A stretch of 64,000 nucleotides of DNA from an uncultured Pirellulaceae bacterium (GTDB taxonomy: Bacteria > Planctomycetota > Planctomycetia > Pirellulales > Pirellulaceae), in contig CALFUT010000034.1 in the NCBI GenBank assembly GCA_937929805.1, positions 91,625 through 155,624 on the forward strand, written 5' to 3'. Below the pieces are notes generated by a model, which was not told the origin of the DNA, searched no databases, and saw only the letters and a list, made by a program, of their open reading frames with translations. A program made the translations under genes and the position numbers. Position 1 is the stretch's first letter. The number at the start of each line of letters is the position of its first letter. This document shows positions 52,791-61,723 of the stretch, in pieces.

Positions 52791-53756
52791 ATGACAACAA
52801 TTTTAATATTTGCGGCAATCACTATTGGCATCGGCGGAATGATTTTCGCTGCCGCCATGGTGCTTGGTGGAGACAACGATCAAGTTGAGGATCGCCTTGC
52901 CTCATTGACAAAAAACGGTGGCCGAGGCTCCTCCAAGCTGGAAGTTGAAGCGGGCAGCATTTTGCGTAGTCCGCTTGGCGATGAGGTAAACTCGATTGAT
53001 GAGTTTGTCGCGCGGTTCATGAACCTGAACGCGTTTATCGAACAGTCCGGACTCAAGCTGACCGTATCGAAGTTTGTCGGTATGACTGCCGCCTTCGCGA
53101 TTGGTGCCGGCGTACTTTGCTTTTTCTTTTCACCATGGATTTCGCTCGTCCCAATTGCGGCTCTCTTTTTTGGTCTCTTCCCGCTGCTTTACGTGTGGTG
53201 GGTAAGAAAGCGTCGCTTATCGAAATTCGGACAGCAACTTCCTGAAGCACTCGATTTGATGGCTCAGGCTTTGCGAGCCGGTCAGAGTTTGCCAGCCGGT
53301 ATTCAGCTGGTGGGTGATCAGATGCAGGAGCCATTGGGGCCCGAGTTCCATCGTTCGTTTGAGGAACAGAATCTCGGTGTTGCTTTGACCGACACGCTGT
53401 CCGATATGGCTGATCGAATTCCTGACCTTGATCTTCGGTTCTTCGTGACCGCAGTCGTTCTACAGCGTCAGACCGGTGGTGACCTCGCAGAAATCTTAGA
53501 CAAGATCGGGCATTTGATTCGAGAGAGGTACCAAATCAAAGGGCAGATTCAAGCATTGACCGGAGAAGGTCGTATGTCGGGTGGCGTACTGCTGGCAATG
53601 CCTCCGGGCCTATTCCTGATGATGCTTAAGTTGAACTACGACTACGAAATGCTGCTGTTCACCGACGAACTTGGGCAGTACATGCTCGGCGCCGCGATTT
53701 TTCTGCAGCTAGTCGGTGCTTACGCAATCAAGAAAATTATTGACATTAAGGTGTAA
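52791..53756 (+). CDS. tadB: Tad system inner-membrane platform protein TadB
   Basis: A 321-residue integral membrane protein of the type II secretion F family. An N-terminal helix (TILIFAAITIGIGGMIFAAA) and a central helix pair (MTAAFAIGAGVLCFFFSPW, then VPIAALFFGLFPLLYVWW) are followed by the cytoplasmic F-domain: PEALDLMAQALRAGQSLPAG and FVTAVVLQRQTGGDLAEILD, the family hallmark. A last helix pair closes the protein. It acts with TadC as the platform on which CpaF drives pilus assembly. It lies 87 bases after cpaF and 5 bases before tadC on the same strand, so it is in an operon. Confidence 0.93.
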   Translation: MTTILIFAAITIGIGGMIFAAAMVLGGDNDQVEDRLASLTKNGGRGSSKLEVEAGSILRSPLGDEVNSIDEFVARFMNLNAFIEQSGLKLTVSKFVGMTAAFAIGAGVLCFFFSPWISLVPIAALFFGLFPLLYVWWVRKRRLSKFGQQLPEALDLMAQALRAGQSLPAGIQLVGDQMQEPLGPEFHRSFEEQNLGVALTDTLSDMADRIPDLDLRFFVTAVVLQRQTGGDLAEILDKIGHLIRERYQIKGQIQALTGEGRMSGGVLLAMPPGLFLMMLKLNYDYEMLLFTDELGQYMLGAAIFLQLVGAYAIKKIIDIKV

Positions 53757-53761
53757 CCCCA

Positions 53762-54730
53762 GTGAATACGATTCTTTTAGCAGCCATTGATCTAACCACA
53801 ATTCTACCTTTCGCACTCTTCGGCGCTGTCGCGCTGGGAATGTGGGTGGTCGCCGATACGTTCATGGGTGGGCGGTCAAAAACTGAAAGCCGTCTCGAGC
53901 GAATCAACAATCGCACCGCTGCCGTTACAGAAACGAGCGGCACCAAAGACAACATTCAAAAATTGCTGGCCAAGGCAAGCCCGAAAATTTCGGAATCGAT
54001 GAAACCGAAAAGCGAAGCGTCGCTCTCCAGCATGAGGCAGACGCTAAGCGAGGCAGGATATCGTAGTGACAGTGCAGTCGCGTCGCTTGTTACACTCAAA
54101 ACGATCGGCCTTGTTCTGGGTGTGGTTTTGGGTGGCGGTTTGTCGTTGCTTTTGAATGGCCTCGACACATGGACGTTGCTTTACACCGTCTGTGCAGCCG
54201 GTGTCGGATTCTATGGGCCTGAGATGGTTGTCGTCTTCCAAGGGATGGGGCGAAAGCAGAAAGTGTTTCTTGGTTTGCCTGACGCACTAGACCTGATGGT
54301 TGTTTGCGTTGAAGCTGGCTTAGGCATGGACCAAGCGATGCGTCGCGTCTCCGAAGAATTGGTAAAGACTCACCCGGTTATCGCCACTGAATTCAATATC
54401 TGTAATCAACAACTGCAGATGGGTAAACCACGCGAAGCCGTGTTGAACGAGCTGGGAGACCGTAACGGAGTCGACGATCTTCGCACGCTCGCGTCCGTGA
54501 TGATTCAAGTTGATAAGTTCGGTACAAGCGTTGGACGTGCTTTGCGAACACAAAGTGATAGTATGCGAGTCCGACGTCGCCAGATTGCTGAAGAGAAAGC
54601 AGCGAAAACTGCGGTGAAAATGATCTTCCCGCTGGTTCTGTTCATCTTCCCAGGCGTGTTCGTGGTTCTGGTTGGCCCTGCGGCGATCACCATGGTCCGC
54701 GAAATGATGCCGATGATGACAGGCGGATAA
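53762..54730 (+). CDS. tadC: Tad system inner-membrane platform protein TadC
   Basis: A 322-residue partner of TadB with the same F-family domain. The N-terminal helix (LPFALFGAVALGMWVVADTF), a middle pair (TIGLVLGVVLGGGLSLLLNG and LYTVCAAGVGFYGPEMVVVF) and the C-terminal pair (MIFPLVLFIFPGVFVVLVGP) flank the cytoplasmic motif LPDALDLMVVCVEAGLGMDQ, with AMRRVSEEL and SVMIQVDKFGTSVGRALRTQ. The start is GTG at 53762, five bases after the tadB stop, which suggests coupled translation. A strong terminator lies 40 bases after its stop, so this is the last gene of the operon. Confidence 0.93.
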   Translation: MNTILLAAIDLTTILPFALFGAVALGMWVVADTFMGGRSKTESRLERINNRTAAVTETSGTKDNIQKLLAKASPKISESMKPKSEASLSSMRQTLSEAGYRSDSAVASLVTLKTIGLVLGVVLGGGLSLLLNGLDTWTLLYTVCAAGVGFYGPEMVVVFQGMGRKQKVFLGLPDALDLMVVCVEAGLGMDQAMRRVSEELVKTHPVIATEFNICNQQLQMGKPREAVLNELGDRNGVDDLRTLASVMIQVDKFGTSVGRALRTQSDSMRVRRRQIAEEKAAKTAVKMIFPLVLFIFPGVFVVLVGPAAITMVREMMPMMTGG

Positions 54731-54770
54731 ACGGTCTGCGTCTTCCGTAGTCAATCACTTCTGAAGTGCT

Positions 54771-54800
54771 AGCGTGCGAACGATTCGCACGCTTTTTTTT
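54771..54800 (+). terminator. Rho-independent terminator of the Tad operon
   Basis: A perfect 10-base stem (AGCGTGCGAA with TTCGCACGCT), a three-base loop and a run of eight T. It lies 40 bases past the tadC stop and is the clearest terminator in the window. Confidence 0.93.
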
Positions 54801-55024
54801 CGCTATCACTTTCTCAACCGGACAACTCGGCGCCCCATGGAAGGCCGCTTGACTATTAAAGTTTACCAGACCCGTTGAGGTTAACGTGCCAGCTACCGGT
54901 TGCACCAAATTTCTCGATTTTCACCTCTGAAATTTTCGTCAGTTTTATGAGGTAGGTTCCGATACTACTCCCGATCGCGGTCTGTCGCGTTTGAACAAGG
55001 AAGTCACAAACGGAGCGGTAATCG

Positions 55025-55735
55025 ATGTTGAGTCAATTTAAATCCATGATGGTATGCGTCGCAGTCGCTACGCTGGCAAGCGTCGGAATCCAAAGCGAAG
55101 CTGCTGGGCAAGGTTGCTCGACATGTTCCGAATCATCTGCTTTCGGCTTCCCAAGCGACGCAGGTTGCGGTGCTGGCGGCTGTGGTGCAGGTGGTTGCGC
55201 GTCGGGCCGATGTGGATTGCGAAACGGAGAACTTCGCGCTTCGCTCGATCAAGCTCAGGAGCGGAATGGACTCGTTGCTGCAAGAAACGATGCGTGGCCG
55301 AAGCCTTTTAATTGCATCGACCGCCAGTTGTACGAGCGTCAATGGGGCAAGTACATTGACGCGGGCTACGAGCGTACATGCGTTCTGTCGTCGATGCACT
55401 TTGACCAATCAACCAACGAGTTAAGCCAGTTTGGGCGTACGATCGTTTCCGGCTTGGTTCAGAACATGCCGCAAGCGAGAAAAGTCGTCTACATTCATCG
55501 CGATGGTGATGAGCAGCGGTCGCAGGAGCGGTTGGAAAATGTCCGCGAATCAATCGAGTACATGTTTGGGCACAACACACCCGCTCAGGTTGCATTCTCC
55601 AATCAAGCACCCGTCCGCGTGAGTGCACTTCGAGTTGAGACCCTTCAGCGGCTTGAAGCGGAAGCGACTCCAGTTCCAATCATCCCGATTGCGAGTGGCA
55701 CGACTTCTGTCCAGCAAGGTGCAGGCGGAAACTAG
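55025..55735 (+). CDS. Secreted Cys/Gly-rich protein of unknown function
   Basis: A 236-residue exported protein. The N-terminus is a signal peptide (MMVCVAVATLASVGIQSEAA). The first mature 45 residues are Cys/Gly-rich (GCSTCSESS, then CGAGGCGAGGCASGRCG). The rest is an alpha/beta domain (VLSSMHFDQSTNELSQFGRT, RKVVYIHRDGDEQRSQERL, ENVRESIEYMFG) whose spacing is somewhat like an OmpA-type peptidoglycan-binding domain, but I cannot confirm the ligand residues. It lies between two terminators and so is its own transcription unit. A role in envelope or surface structure is a guess. Confidence 0.75.
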   Translation: MLSQFKSMMVCVAVATLASVGIQSEAAGQGCSTCSESSAFGFPSDAGCGAGGCGAGGCASGRCGLRNGELRASLDQAQERNGLVAARNDAWPKPFNCIDRQLYERQWGKYIDAGYERTCVLSSMHFDQSTNELSQFGRTIVSGLVQNMPQARKVVYIHRDGDEQRSQERLENVRESIEYMFGHNTPAQVAFSNQAPVRVSALRVETLQRLEAEATPVPIIPIASGTTSVQQGAGGN

Positions 55736-55775
55736 GCACCTGCCACGGTTGACACCGAACCAGTCTAAACGCACG

Positions 55776-55804
55776 ATAGCCTGCCCATGTGGCAGGCTAT
55801 TTTT
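55776..55804 (+). terminator. Rho-independent terminator after the secreted Cys-rich gene
   Basis: A perfect 10-base stem (ATAGCCTGCC with GGCAGGCTAT), a five-base loop (CATGT) and four T. It follows the stop at 55735 by 40 bases and separates this gene from the truB unit. Confidence 0.9.
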
Positions 55805-55858
55805 ACGCACTGATGTAGATTTAGCGACGTCTGAACTAGTTCTCTCAACAGGCCAACG

Positions 55859-56029
55859 ATGGACAAAAAAGCAAAGAAACGTTTGGAAGTACTTCGACAA
55901 AAAGTTGAAAAAAGCCAGAAGCTGCTTGCCGCCGCGAAGCAGCAAACCGACGAACCCGATGAAGTTGCTCAATTGGAGACTCAAATCGCGGACTTGAAGT
56001 CGGAAATTAATGAGTTAAAGAACGGGTGA
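55859..56029 (+). CDS. Small coiled-coil protein overlapping truB (56 aa)
   Basis: A short gene from ATG 55859 to TGA 56027-56029. The product is basic at the N-terminus (MDKKAKKRLEVLRQKVEKSQ) and then a charged heptad-like helix (VAQLETQIADLKSEINELKN). I do not recognise a family. Support for it being real: the stop overlaps the truB GTG by four bases (GTGA), a terminator lies just upstream, and the coding sequence has no low-quality features. It is likely co-translated with truB and could be a small RNA- or ribosome-associated protein, but this is speculation. Confidence 0.75.
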   Translation: MDKKAKKRLEVLRQKVEKSQKLLAAAKQQTDEPDEVAQLETQIADLKSEINELKNG

Positions 56030-56913
56030 ACGTGTTCGGTTTTATCAACTTGAACAAGCCACGGAACCTTGGTTCTCGCACCGCGATTAATTCGATCGTC
56101 AAACTGGTCAGGCCGCAGAAAGTTGGGCATGCGGGGACACTTGATCCACTCGCATCTGGAGTCCTCGTTACCGCGGTCGGTCCGGCGACCCGATTGATCC
56201 GCTATGTCCAAGACTCGGAAAAAGAGTATCGAGGCTCATTCCGGCTTGGTTGTACCAGCAACACAGAAGACGTCATGGGCGACGTGACTGAAATCATGTC
56301 CGCGCCGGAGGTGTTTCAAGCCGACATTGAAAACGTCCTCCCTGAGTTCATCGGGTCCATTGAGCAGACCCCGCCTCAGTTTTCCGCGTTGAAAGTGGAT
56401 GGCGTTCGCGCGTACAAACTGGCTCGAAAAGGCGTCGAAGCCCCACTCAAACCACGTCGCGTCGTGATTCATTCGTTGCACCTAGCCAGTTTCGACTACC
56501 CTACCCTCGAGTTGACTATTCGGTGTAGCGGCGGCACCTATGTTCGAACTCTAGGGCGAGACATCGCAAAAGCGGTTGGTTCCGATGCGGTCATGACCGA
56601 CTTGCAACGCACTGCGGTGGGAAACTTCCGAATCGAAGACGCCGTCACTCCTGATGAATTATCCTCAGAGAACCTTCGCAGCCATGTGACGCTGCCACAA
56701 GACGCCGTTTCGAATATGAAAACCGTGCAGATTGATTCTCAGGTCAGTCACCAGTTTCTTAACGCAGTCGCTTGGCATCCTTCCCAAGACCCATTGCATG
56801 AAGAGTTGTTGGCAGTTGATCAACAAAACCGGTTGGTCGCGGTTTTGCGACGTCAGGCCGATGGAGGTTATACTCCGAGGCTTAATTTCGTCCACTATTG
56901 GAACGACGTATGA
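56026..56913 (+). CDS. truB: tRNA pseudouridine(55) synthase TruB
   Basis: The 295-residue enzyme that makes pseudouridine 55 in the T-loop of tRNA. It starts at GTG 56026, overlapping the small coiled-coil gene by four bases. Motifs: GFINLNKPRNLGSRTAINSI, the catalytic VGHAGTLDPLASGVL (Asp about residue 42), the GSIEQTPPQFSALKVDGVRA loop with AYKLARKG, and CSGGTYVRTLGRDIAKAVG. All standard positions are intact, unlike the RluA-like protein at 32477-33400. The C-terminal 50 residues are a short PUA-like segment. A membrane protein gene follows 60 bases later on the same strand. Confidence 0.96.
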   Translation: MNVFGFINLNKPRNLGSRTAINSIVKLVRPQKVGHAGTLDPLASGVLVTAVGPATRLIRYVQDSEKEYRGSFRLGCTSNTEDVMGDVTEIMSAPEVFQADIENVLPEFIGSIEQTPPQFSALKVDGVRAYKLARKGVEAPLKPRRVVIHSLHLASFDYPTLELTIRCSGGTYVRTLGRDIAKAVGSDAVMTDLQRTAVGNFRIEDAVTPDELSSENLRSHVTLPQDAVSNMKTVQIDSQVSHQFLNAVAWHPSQDPLHEELLAVDQQNRLVAVLRRQADGGYTPRLNFVHYWNDV

Positions 56914-56975
56914 GGCAAGTGGCAGAATGAAACCTGCCTTGGGCCTAAGATGGTTTGGGCGATGGATCTAACCTG

Positions 56976-57422
56976 ATGCGTACACAAACGGAAAGCTTTG
57001 TGAAAATGAACGGTACGAACGAGCCATTGCTTGCACCGTGGATGCATTTCGTCCTTAAGTTCGCGGGCTATTACAACCTGCTGGCCGGATTAGCGATGAT
57101 GATCCTGTACCACGAGGGTTACAAAATGCTGGGCGTGGCCAAACCCGAGTTCGTACTGCCCATTCAATTGGTTGGGTTACTCGTTGCGATTTTCGGCGTC
57201 GGCTACCTAATGGTTGATCGACGCCCGGCACTCAATGAGAACGTGCTGTGGCTTGGCATGATGAGCAAGTTGTTGGGGCCTCTGCTGGCGCTGCCGTGGA
57301 TCTTGAATGGAACGCTGCCCATCGCCATGTTGGCGGTTCTGTTTTTTGCTGACACGATCTATATCTGGCCGTTTTGGAGAATCTACCGGGCGATCTCAGA
57401 CGACACGAATTCGAAACGGTAG
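56976..57422 (+). CDS. Small integral membrane protein of unknown function
   Basis: A 148-residue protein with about four membrane helices, read at WMHFVLKFAGYYNLLAGLAM, FVLPIQLVGLLVAIFGVGYL, MMSKLLGPLLALPWILNG and MLAVLFFADTIYIWPFWRIY. The N-terminal segment is polar and the C-terminus is short and hydrophilic (RAISDDTNSKR). I do not recognise a family. ATG 56976 is used; ATG 57006 (MNGTNEPLL) is also possible. It lies 62 bases after truB and converges with the following minus-strand gene. Confidence 0.72.
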   Translation: MRTQTESFVKMNGTNEPLLAPWMHFVLKFAGYYNLLAGLAMMILYHEGYKMLGVAKPEFVLPIQLVGLLVAIFGVGYLMVDRRPALNENVLWLGMMSKLLGPLLALPWILNGTLPIAMLAVLFFADTIYIWPFWRIYRAISDDTNSKR

Positions 57423-57474
57423 CAATACGTTTTTGAAATTCAACGTTTGCGAACGCCGTGGAGTCACCCGAACG

Positions 57475-58005
57475 CTATTCCGCTCCGGTCAACACGGTTG
57501 GCAAACGTCGGAACAGGTTTGCGATACGACTTCTGGCCGCGCTGAGCAAGGTAAGTTCTTGCTCGTCGGTACGCCGACCCGCGTCCAGTTGTTGCCCAGG
57601 CTTTCGCTGGCCCGCGGATCGAAATGCTTCAAAGTCAAACGGTGGGATTGCGGCAACAACGCCGATCTTGTCCGCTTGTAAACGCAGAACTTTTTCGAAG
57701 TAGATGAAGGGATAGTTGGCTTGCGGTCGGTTTTCCTGAACCCATCGAAAACTGGTTGAAATCAGCTTCAGCGGAACTGCTCCCGTACGTACGTTGGCGA
57801 CCAGTTGAGCAATAAACACCTTCTCTTGATCCGTTCGCGTTTTTAAAATCGCGTTAAGTTTTTGTTCATACTGCTCGACCAATTCAGGCGTCAGTTCTTC
57901 ATCCAGAAAACTGTCATCCTGTGCGTTTGAAACGGCACAGCACGTCAAAGACATCACGCAAAACAAAAGAAAAACTGGCCAGCAGGCAGTCGGAATTCGG
58001 TTCAT
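57475..58005 (-). CDS. Exported small protein of unknown function (176 aa)
   Basis: From ATG 58005 the protein has 176 residues and a signal peptide (PVFLLFCVMSLTCCAVSNAQ; a CC pair near its end could instead mark a lipoprotein, but the lipobox is poor). The mature part is helical and charged (LTPELVEQYEQKLNAILKTR, EKVFIAQLVANVRTGAVPLK) and ends in an Arg-rich segment (RSRIANLFRRLPTVLTGAE). I do not recognise a family. A longer frame starting at 58194 has no support. It converges with the membrane protein gene and is divergent from phoH. Confidence 0.75.
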   Translation of the reverse strand: MNRIPTACWPVFLLFCVMSLTCCAVSNAQDDSFLDEELTPELVEQYEQKLNAILKTRTDQEKVFIAQLVANVRTGAVPLKLISTSFRWVQENRPQANYPFIYFEKVLRLQADKIGVVAAIPPFDFEAFRSAGQRKPGQQLDAGRRTDEQELTLLSAARSRIANLFRRLPTVLTGAE

Positions 58006-58382
58006 GTTTCCACTTGGGGCAACGGGGCCTTTCCGACTGAGATCTGCACACGAAAACTCGGGTGAACCAGTCGAAATTCGAAACCGTTTGTAGCGGAAAT
58101 CCTGAATTTGGAACAATCTCACTGTCGGGCGTGCTAGCCGCAAAGATGCGAAAAATGGCCAGATTGAGACCTTTGGGCCGCTTGTAAGTGCCAATTTTGA
58201 AAAAGAATCTTTATAACCAGCGTGACAATCACCACCGAACCCATTGGCGTGTCACCTGTCACCTACACTCGCCTATAATCTCAGTGTTTCGACTGACCGA
58301 CTCCCAGCCTTTGGCGATCGTGTCGGGCGAACACTATACATCCCGGTTTTGGACGTGACGGAAAACCCCGCCGCACTATTTG
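58006..58382. other. Divergent intergenic region upstream of phoH
   Basis: About 380 bases that should contain the phoH promoter and that of the small exported protein. No hairpin, RNA or known box was recognised. Confidence 0.4.
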
Positions 58383-59345
58383 ATGACCGAAGCAACTATC
58401 TCTGCCGTCGAACCCAAGCTGGTTCTTCCTCTGTTCGGAGCCAAGGATCAACATCTGAAACGGCTTCGCGAAAAATTCAACGTCAGCATCACGCATCGTG
58501 ATGGCAAAGTAAAAATTAGCGGCGATGATTCTAGCGCCGTCGCTCGAGCCACCGAAGCGGTTGAGCAACTGGCGGAGATTGTTCGCCGGCGAGGCAACCT
58601 GACGCCGGATCTTTTTAACGAGACCATCGCAAGGATCAACGGCGAAGCGGCACCATCGAAGAAAACCGCGTCCATCGAGACACTGCAAGTCGGCAAAGAA
58701 ATTCGCCCGCGAACTCCCGGCCAAGCCAGCTACGTCGAAGCAATGCGCACTAAAGATGTTGTCTTTGCCGTGGGGCCTGCCGGCTCTGGAAAGACTTATC
58801 TAGCCGTCGCGATGGCGGTGGAAGCGTTAAAGAATCGCACGGTCAGAAAAATTGTACTCGTACGCCCAGCGGTTGAAGCGGGCGAGAGTCTCGGTTTTCT
58901 TCCGGGTGATCTACAAGCCAAAATCAATCCTTATCTTCGGCCGTTGCTTGATGCCATCCATGAGATGATCGGCTACGATCAAGTGCAACTGCTGGTCGAG
59001 CGCGACGTGATCGAAGTCTGTCCGCTGGCCTACATGCGAGGCCGAACGCTTAACGAATCGTTCATTATTCTCGACGAAGCTCAGAATACCACCATTTCCC
59101 AAATGAAGATGTTCTTGACGCGGATGGGAGAGGCTTCGAAAATCGTGGTCTCGGGTGATCCAACTCAAACTGACCTGCCCTCTCAAACTCAGTCGGGCCT
59201 GATGGATGCACTCAAACGACTTGAGAAAATCAAGGGCGTCGCAATTTCCAAACTGTCCGCGGATGACATTGTGCGTCATCGACTGGTCACTCAAATCGTT
59301 AAAGCTTACGACACCATCGGATCGAAGACACACGGCACAAAGTAG
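58383..59345 (+). CDS. phoH: PhoH-family P-loop ATPase
   Basis: A 320-residue PhoH-like protein. An N-terminal KH-like RNA-binding region (about 15-65: LPLFGAKDQHLKRLREKFNV) precedes the P-loop core: FAVGPAGSGKTYLAVAMAVE (Walker A), VLVRPAVEAGESLGFLPGD (family signature), ESFIILDEAQNTTISQMKMF (Walker B) and VVSGDPTQTDLP. The family is thought to act in RNA metabolism with YbeY. The ATG at 58383 is preferred over TTG 58380. It is the first of a phoH, 7TM-HD, ybeY, corC-like run, an order seen in many bacteria, which supports shared rRNA or stress-related function. Confidence 0.94.
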   Translation: MTEATISAVEPKLVLPLFGAKDQHLKRLREKFNVSITHRDGKVKISGDDSSAVARATEAVEQLAEIVRRRGNLTPDLFNETIARINGEAAPSKKTASIETLQVGKEIRPRTPGQASYVEAMRTKDVVFAVGPAGSGKTYLAVAMAVEALKNRTVRKIVLVRPAVEAGESLGFLPGDLQAKINPYLRPLLDAIHEMIGYDQVQLLVERDVIEVCPLAYMRGRTLNESFIILDEAQNTTISQMKMFLTRMGEASKIVVSGDPTQTDLPSQTQSGLMDALKRLEKIKGVAISKLSADDIVRHRLVTQIVKAYDTIGSKTHGTK

Positions 59346-59401
59346 CCAACGCAAACGTTCCCGTAAGATTTCAGCCTCTAAACGGCATCTCAGGAATTCC
59401 C

Positions 59402-61717
59402 ATGTCGAATTCGACATCCAATCGTAACCGCTGGATGGTCCCAGCACCTAAGCCGCTGCTAAAGCGAGCCACTGAATTTCTCCGACGTGGTGATGTTTGG
59501 GCTCGTGTTGGCATCGGCGCGTCGACCGCATTGATTGTGTGGATCGTCATGTTCGGCTGGTCGCCGCCGTTTTCCTACCGCGTCCGGGAAGCTCCGCTGC
59601 GCGACCTGCACGCGCGGACCGAATTCGAATTCAAAGACTTTGAACGTACCGATGACCTTCGTGACGAGGCTCGCCGAAATTTTCTGTGCTTGTACTCGCA
59701 TGACCAGCTTGCGATCGAGCAGGTTCGGCAAGCATTGATTGACAATGTCTTTGAGGTTAAGCAAAAAACGTTCGATGAAATTTCTGACTCGGACGTTTGG
59801 AAAAACTTCGTGTCTGATGAAGCGCTCGGAAAAGCCGAAGGCGTCACGTCCGAGGACTGGTACAACCGATTTCGTCAGGCGCTTGAACGAGATGAAACTT
59901 TGGAAGGTCTCAAACGATCACTCGAAAAGGCCTTTATTAACGTGGACAAATTCGGATTGCTGGAATCGCTCGAACACAAGATCGGCGACGGCAGCATGGA
60001 GGAGATCGAGGTCTACCCTAAAGGTGCACTGCAAAAGGGACGTCGCGTTAAAGTTGCCGATGTCCGGAAAGCGGAAGTGCTAGACAAACTGGACGAGCGA
60101 CTGTTGGCTGAAATTCGAAGTGAAACAGAGCTGATTGACGAACCGGAATTTGTCGCTGCCAGAATCGCCGATTGGCTCAAGCCGCAATTGCCAATCACGT
60201 TGACGTTTAACCGAACCGATTCGAAACGCGGTGCCGATGAAGCGGAAAGCAGCGTCGAGTACGCCAATCGAACGTATCAGCCAGGCGAGCGACTAGAGCA
60301 GATGGTGGATCTGGATCGGCGGGGAATTGAAGCGAACGTGCCTCTCGATGATGACGATATCGAACTATTACGTGCTGAACATGCCGCGTTTGTTGCCAGC
60401 CGTTCCTCAGCGGCCCGTGTTATCCGATCGGTTCTCTTTCTAGGAATGTTCGCTGCCCTGTTCGCACTGGTGACTCAGTATCTGTACTACCGCGACCATC
60501 ACCTGCTGACCGATCTGAAACAATACGCGATTCTGCACGGACTGATCGGAGCCACTTTGATCACGGCGTGGGTTGCGGCATTGAACGTTCAATGGCGAGC
60601 CGAAATTATTCCTGTGACTTTGTTCGCAATGACCATCGCGATCGCGTACCACATTGAATTGGCGCTGATTCTTGGGACGGTCGTTGCGATGGCTTTCACG
60701 GTGGCCCATGGGTACGACTTGGGTGAATTCGTGACGCTTACAGCAGCCGCGACGTCAGCCGCAATGCTGTGTCGAACCATTCGCAGTCGGACAAAATTGG
60801 TCCAAGTTGGATTCACGTGTGCACTGATCGTGTTTCCTACGGTGATCGGCGTTCAATACATGCTGGGACAGCCACTGACGCTTGCCCTGCTGACTAACGC
60901 GCTGTGGTTTGCCGGCGGGGCTGGATTCGCCGGTGGAGTCATGACGGCCTTGCTTCCGTTTTTGGAGCGACTGTTCGACTTTCAGACCGACATCAGCTTG
61001 CTGGAACTGACCGACGCGAACCATCCGTTGCTTAAAGAACTGGTCCAGCGAGCGCCCGGAACGTACAACCACAGTATCAACGTGGCCTCGATGAGCGAAT
61101 CGGCGGCGGATGCCATTGGAGCCAACGGGTTGCTTTGCCGCGTCGCTGCGTATTTCCACGACGTTGGAAAACTCCGCAAGCCTGAGTACTTTATCGAAAA
61201 CCAAGATTCGGGCGTGAATAAACACGACGATTTGGTGCCCACCATGAGCACTCTTGTGATCATTGCTCACGTCAAAGACGGTGCCGAAATCGCTCGTAAA
61301 CACCGGCTTCCTCAACGAGTCATTGATCTGATTGAACAACATCACGGAACGACGCTGGTCGAGTATTTTTATCGTCGGGCAACCGAGCAAGCTGCTGAAT
61401 CGGATGAAGGCGAAGATCAATCGCCGCTCGATGAAGCAGACTTCCGCTACCCGGGGCCACGTCCGCAGACTCCTGAAGCGGCAGTGATGATGCTGGCCGA
61501 CGCCGTCGAAAGTGCCAGCCGTACGCTGCGTGAACCGGCTCCGGCGAGAATTGAAAGCCTAGTCGAGTCGATCGCCAGCAAGAAATTTGATGACGGACAA
61601 TTCGACGAGTGTGCGATCACCATCGAACAGCTGCGCACGATTCAGGGTAGCCTGACAAAATCGCTCAACGCAATGTATCATGCTCGCGTTAAATATCCCG
61701 AACAACAATCGGCGTGA
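59402..61717 (+). CDS. 7TM-HD family membrane phosphohydrolase (PgpH/YqfF-like)
   Basis: A 771-residue membrane protein. After an N-terminal helix (IGASTALIVWIVMFGWSPPF), a large extracellular 7TMR-HDED domain spans about 55-320; seven helices follow (about 335-520, for example VIRSVLFLGMFAALFALVTQ and MAFTVAHGYDLGEFVTLTAA), then a cytoplasmic HD domain. The HD core shows TYNHSINVASMSESAADAIG, VAAYFHDVGKLRKPEYF, and LVIIAHVKDGAEIARKHRLP with IEQHHGTTLVEYFYRRA. In Listeria the family degrades c-di-AMP; that specificity here is inferred. It lies 57 bases after phoH and 6 bases before ybeY. Confidence 0.92.
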   Translation: MSNSTSNRNRWMVPAPKPLLKRATEFLRRGDVWARVGIGASTALIVWIVMFGWSPPFSYRVREAPLRDLHARTEFEFKDFERTDDLRDEARRNFLCLYSHDQLAIEQVRQALIDNVFEVKQKTFDEISDSDVWKNFVSDEALGKAEGVTSEDWYNRFRQALERDETLEGLKRSLEKAFINVDKFGLLESLEHKIGDGSMEEIEVYPKGALQKGRRVKVADVRKAEVLDKLDERLLAEIRSETELIDEPEFVAARIADWLKPQLPITLTFNRTDSKRGADEAESSVEYANRTYQPGERLEQMVDLDRRGIEANVPLDDDDIELLRAEHAAFVASRSSAARVIRSVLFLGMFAALFALVTQYLYYRDHHLLTDLKQYAILHGLIGATLITAWVAALNVQWRAEIIPVTLFAMTIAIAYHIELALILGTVVAMAFTVAHGYDLGEFVTLTAAATSAAMLCRTIRSRTKLVQVGFTCALIVFPTVIGVQYMLGQPLTLALLTNALWFAGGAGFAGGVMTALLPFLERLFDFQTDISLLELTDANHPLLKELVQRAPGTYNHSINVASMSESAADAIGANGLLCRVAAYFHDVGKLRKPEYFIENQDSGVNKHDDLVPTMSTLVIIAHVKDGAEIARKHRLPQRVIDLIEQHHGTTLVEYFYRRATEQAAESDEGEDQSPLDEADFRYPGPRPQTPEAAVMMLADAVESASRTLREPAPARIESLVESIASKKFDDGQFDECAITIEQLRTIQGSLTKSLNAMYHARVKYPEQQSA

Positions 61718-61723
61718 ACGTCA

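Noticed and set aside
60755..61420. Minus-strand open frame (221 codons)
   Set aside because: It overlaps the HD and membrane domains of the 7TM-HD gene on the other strand, which carry intact motifs.
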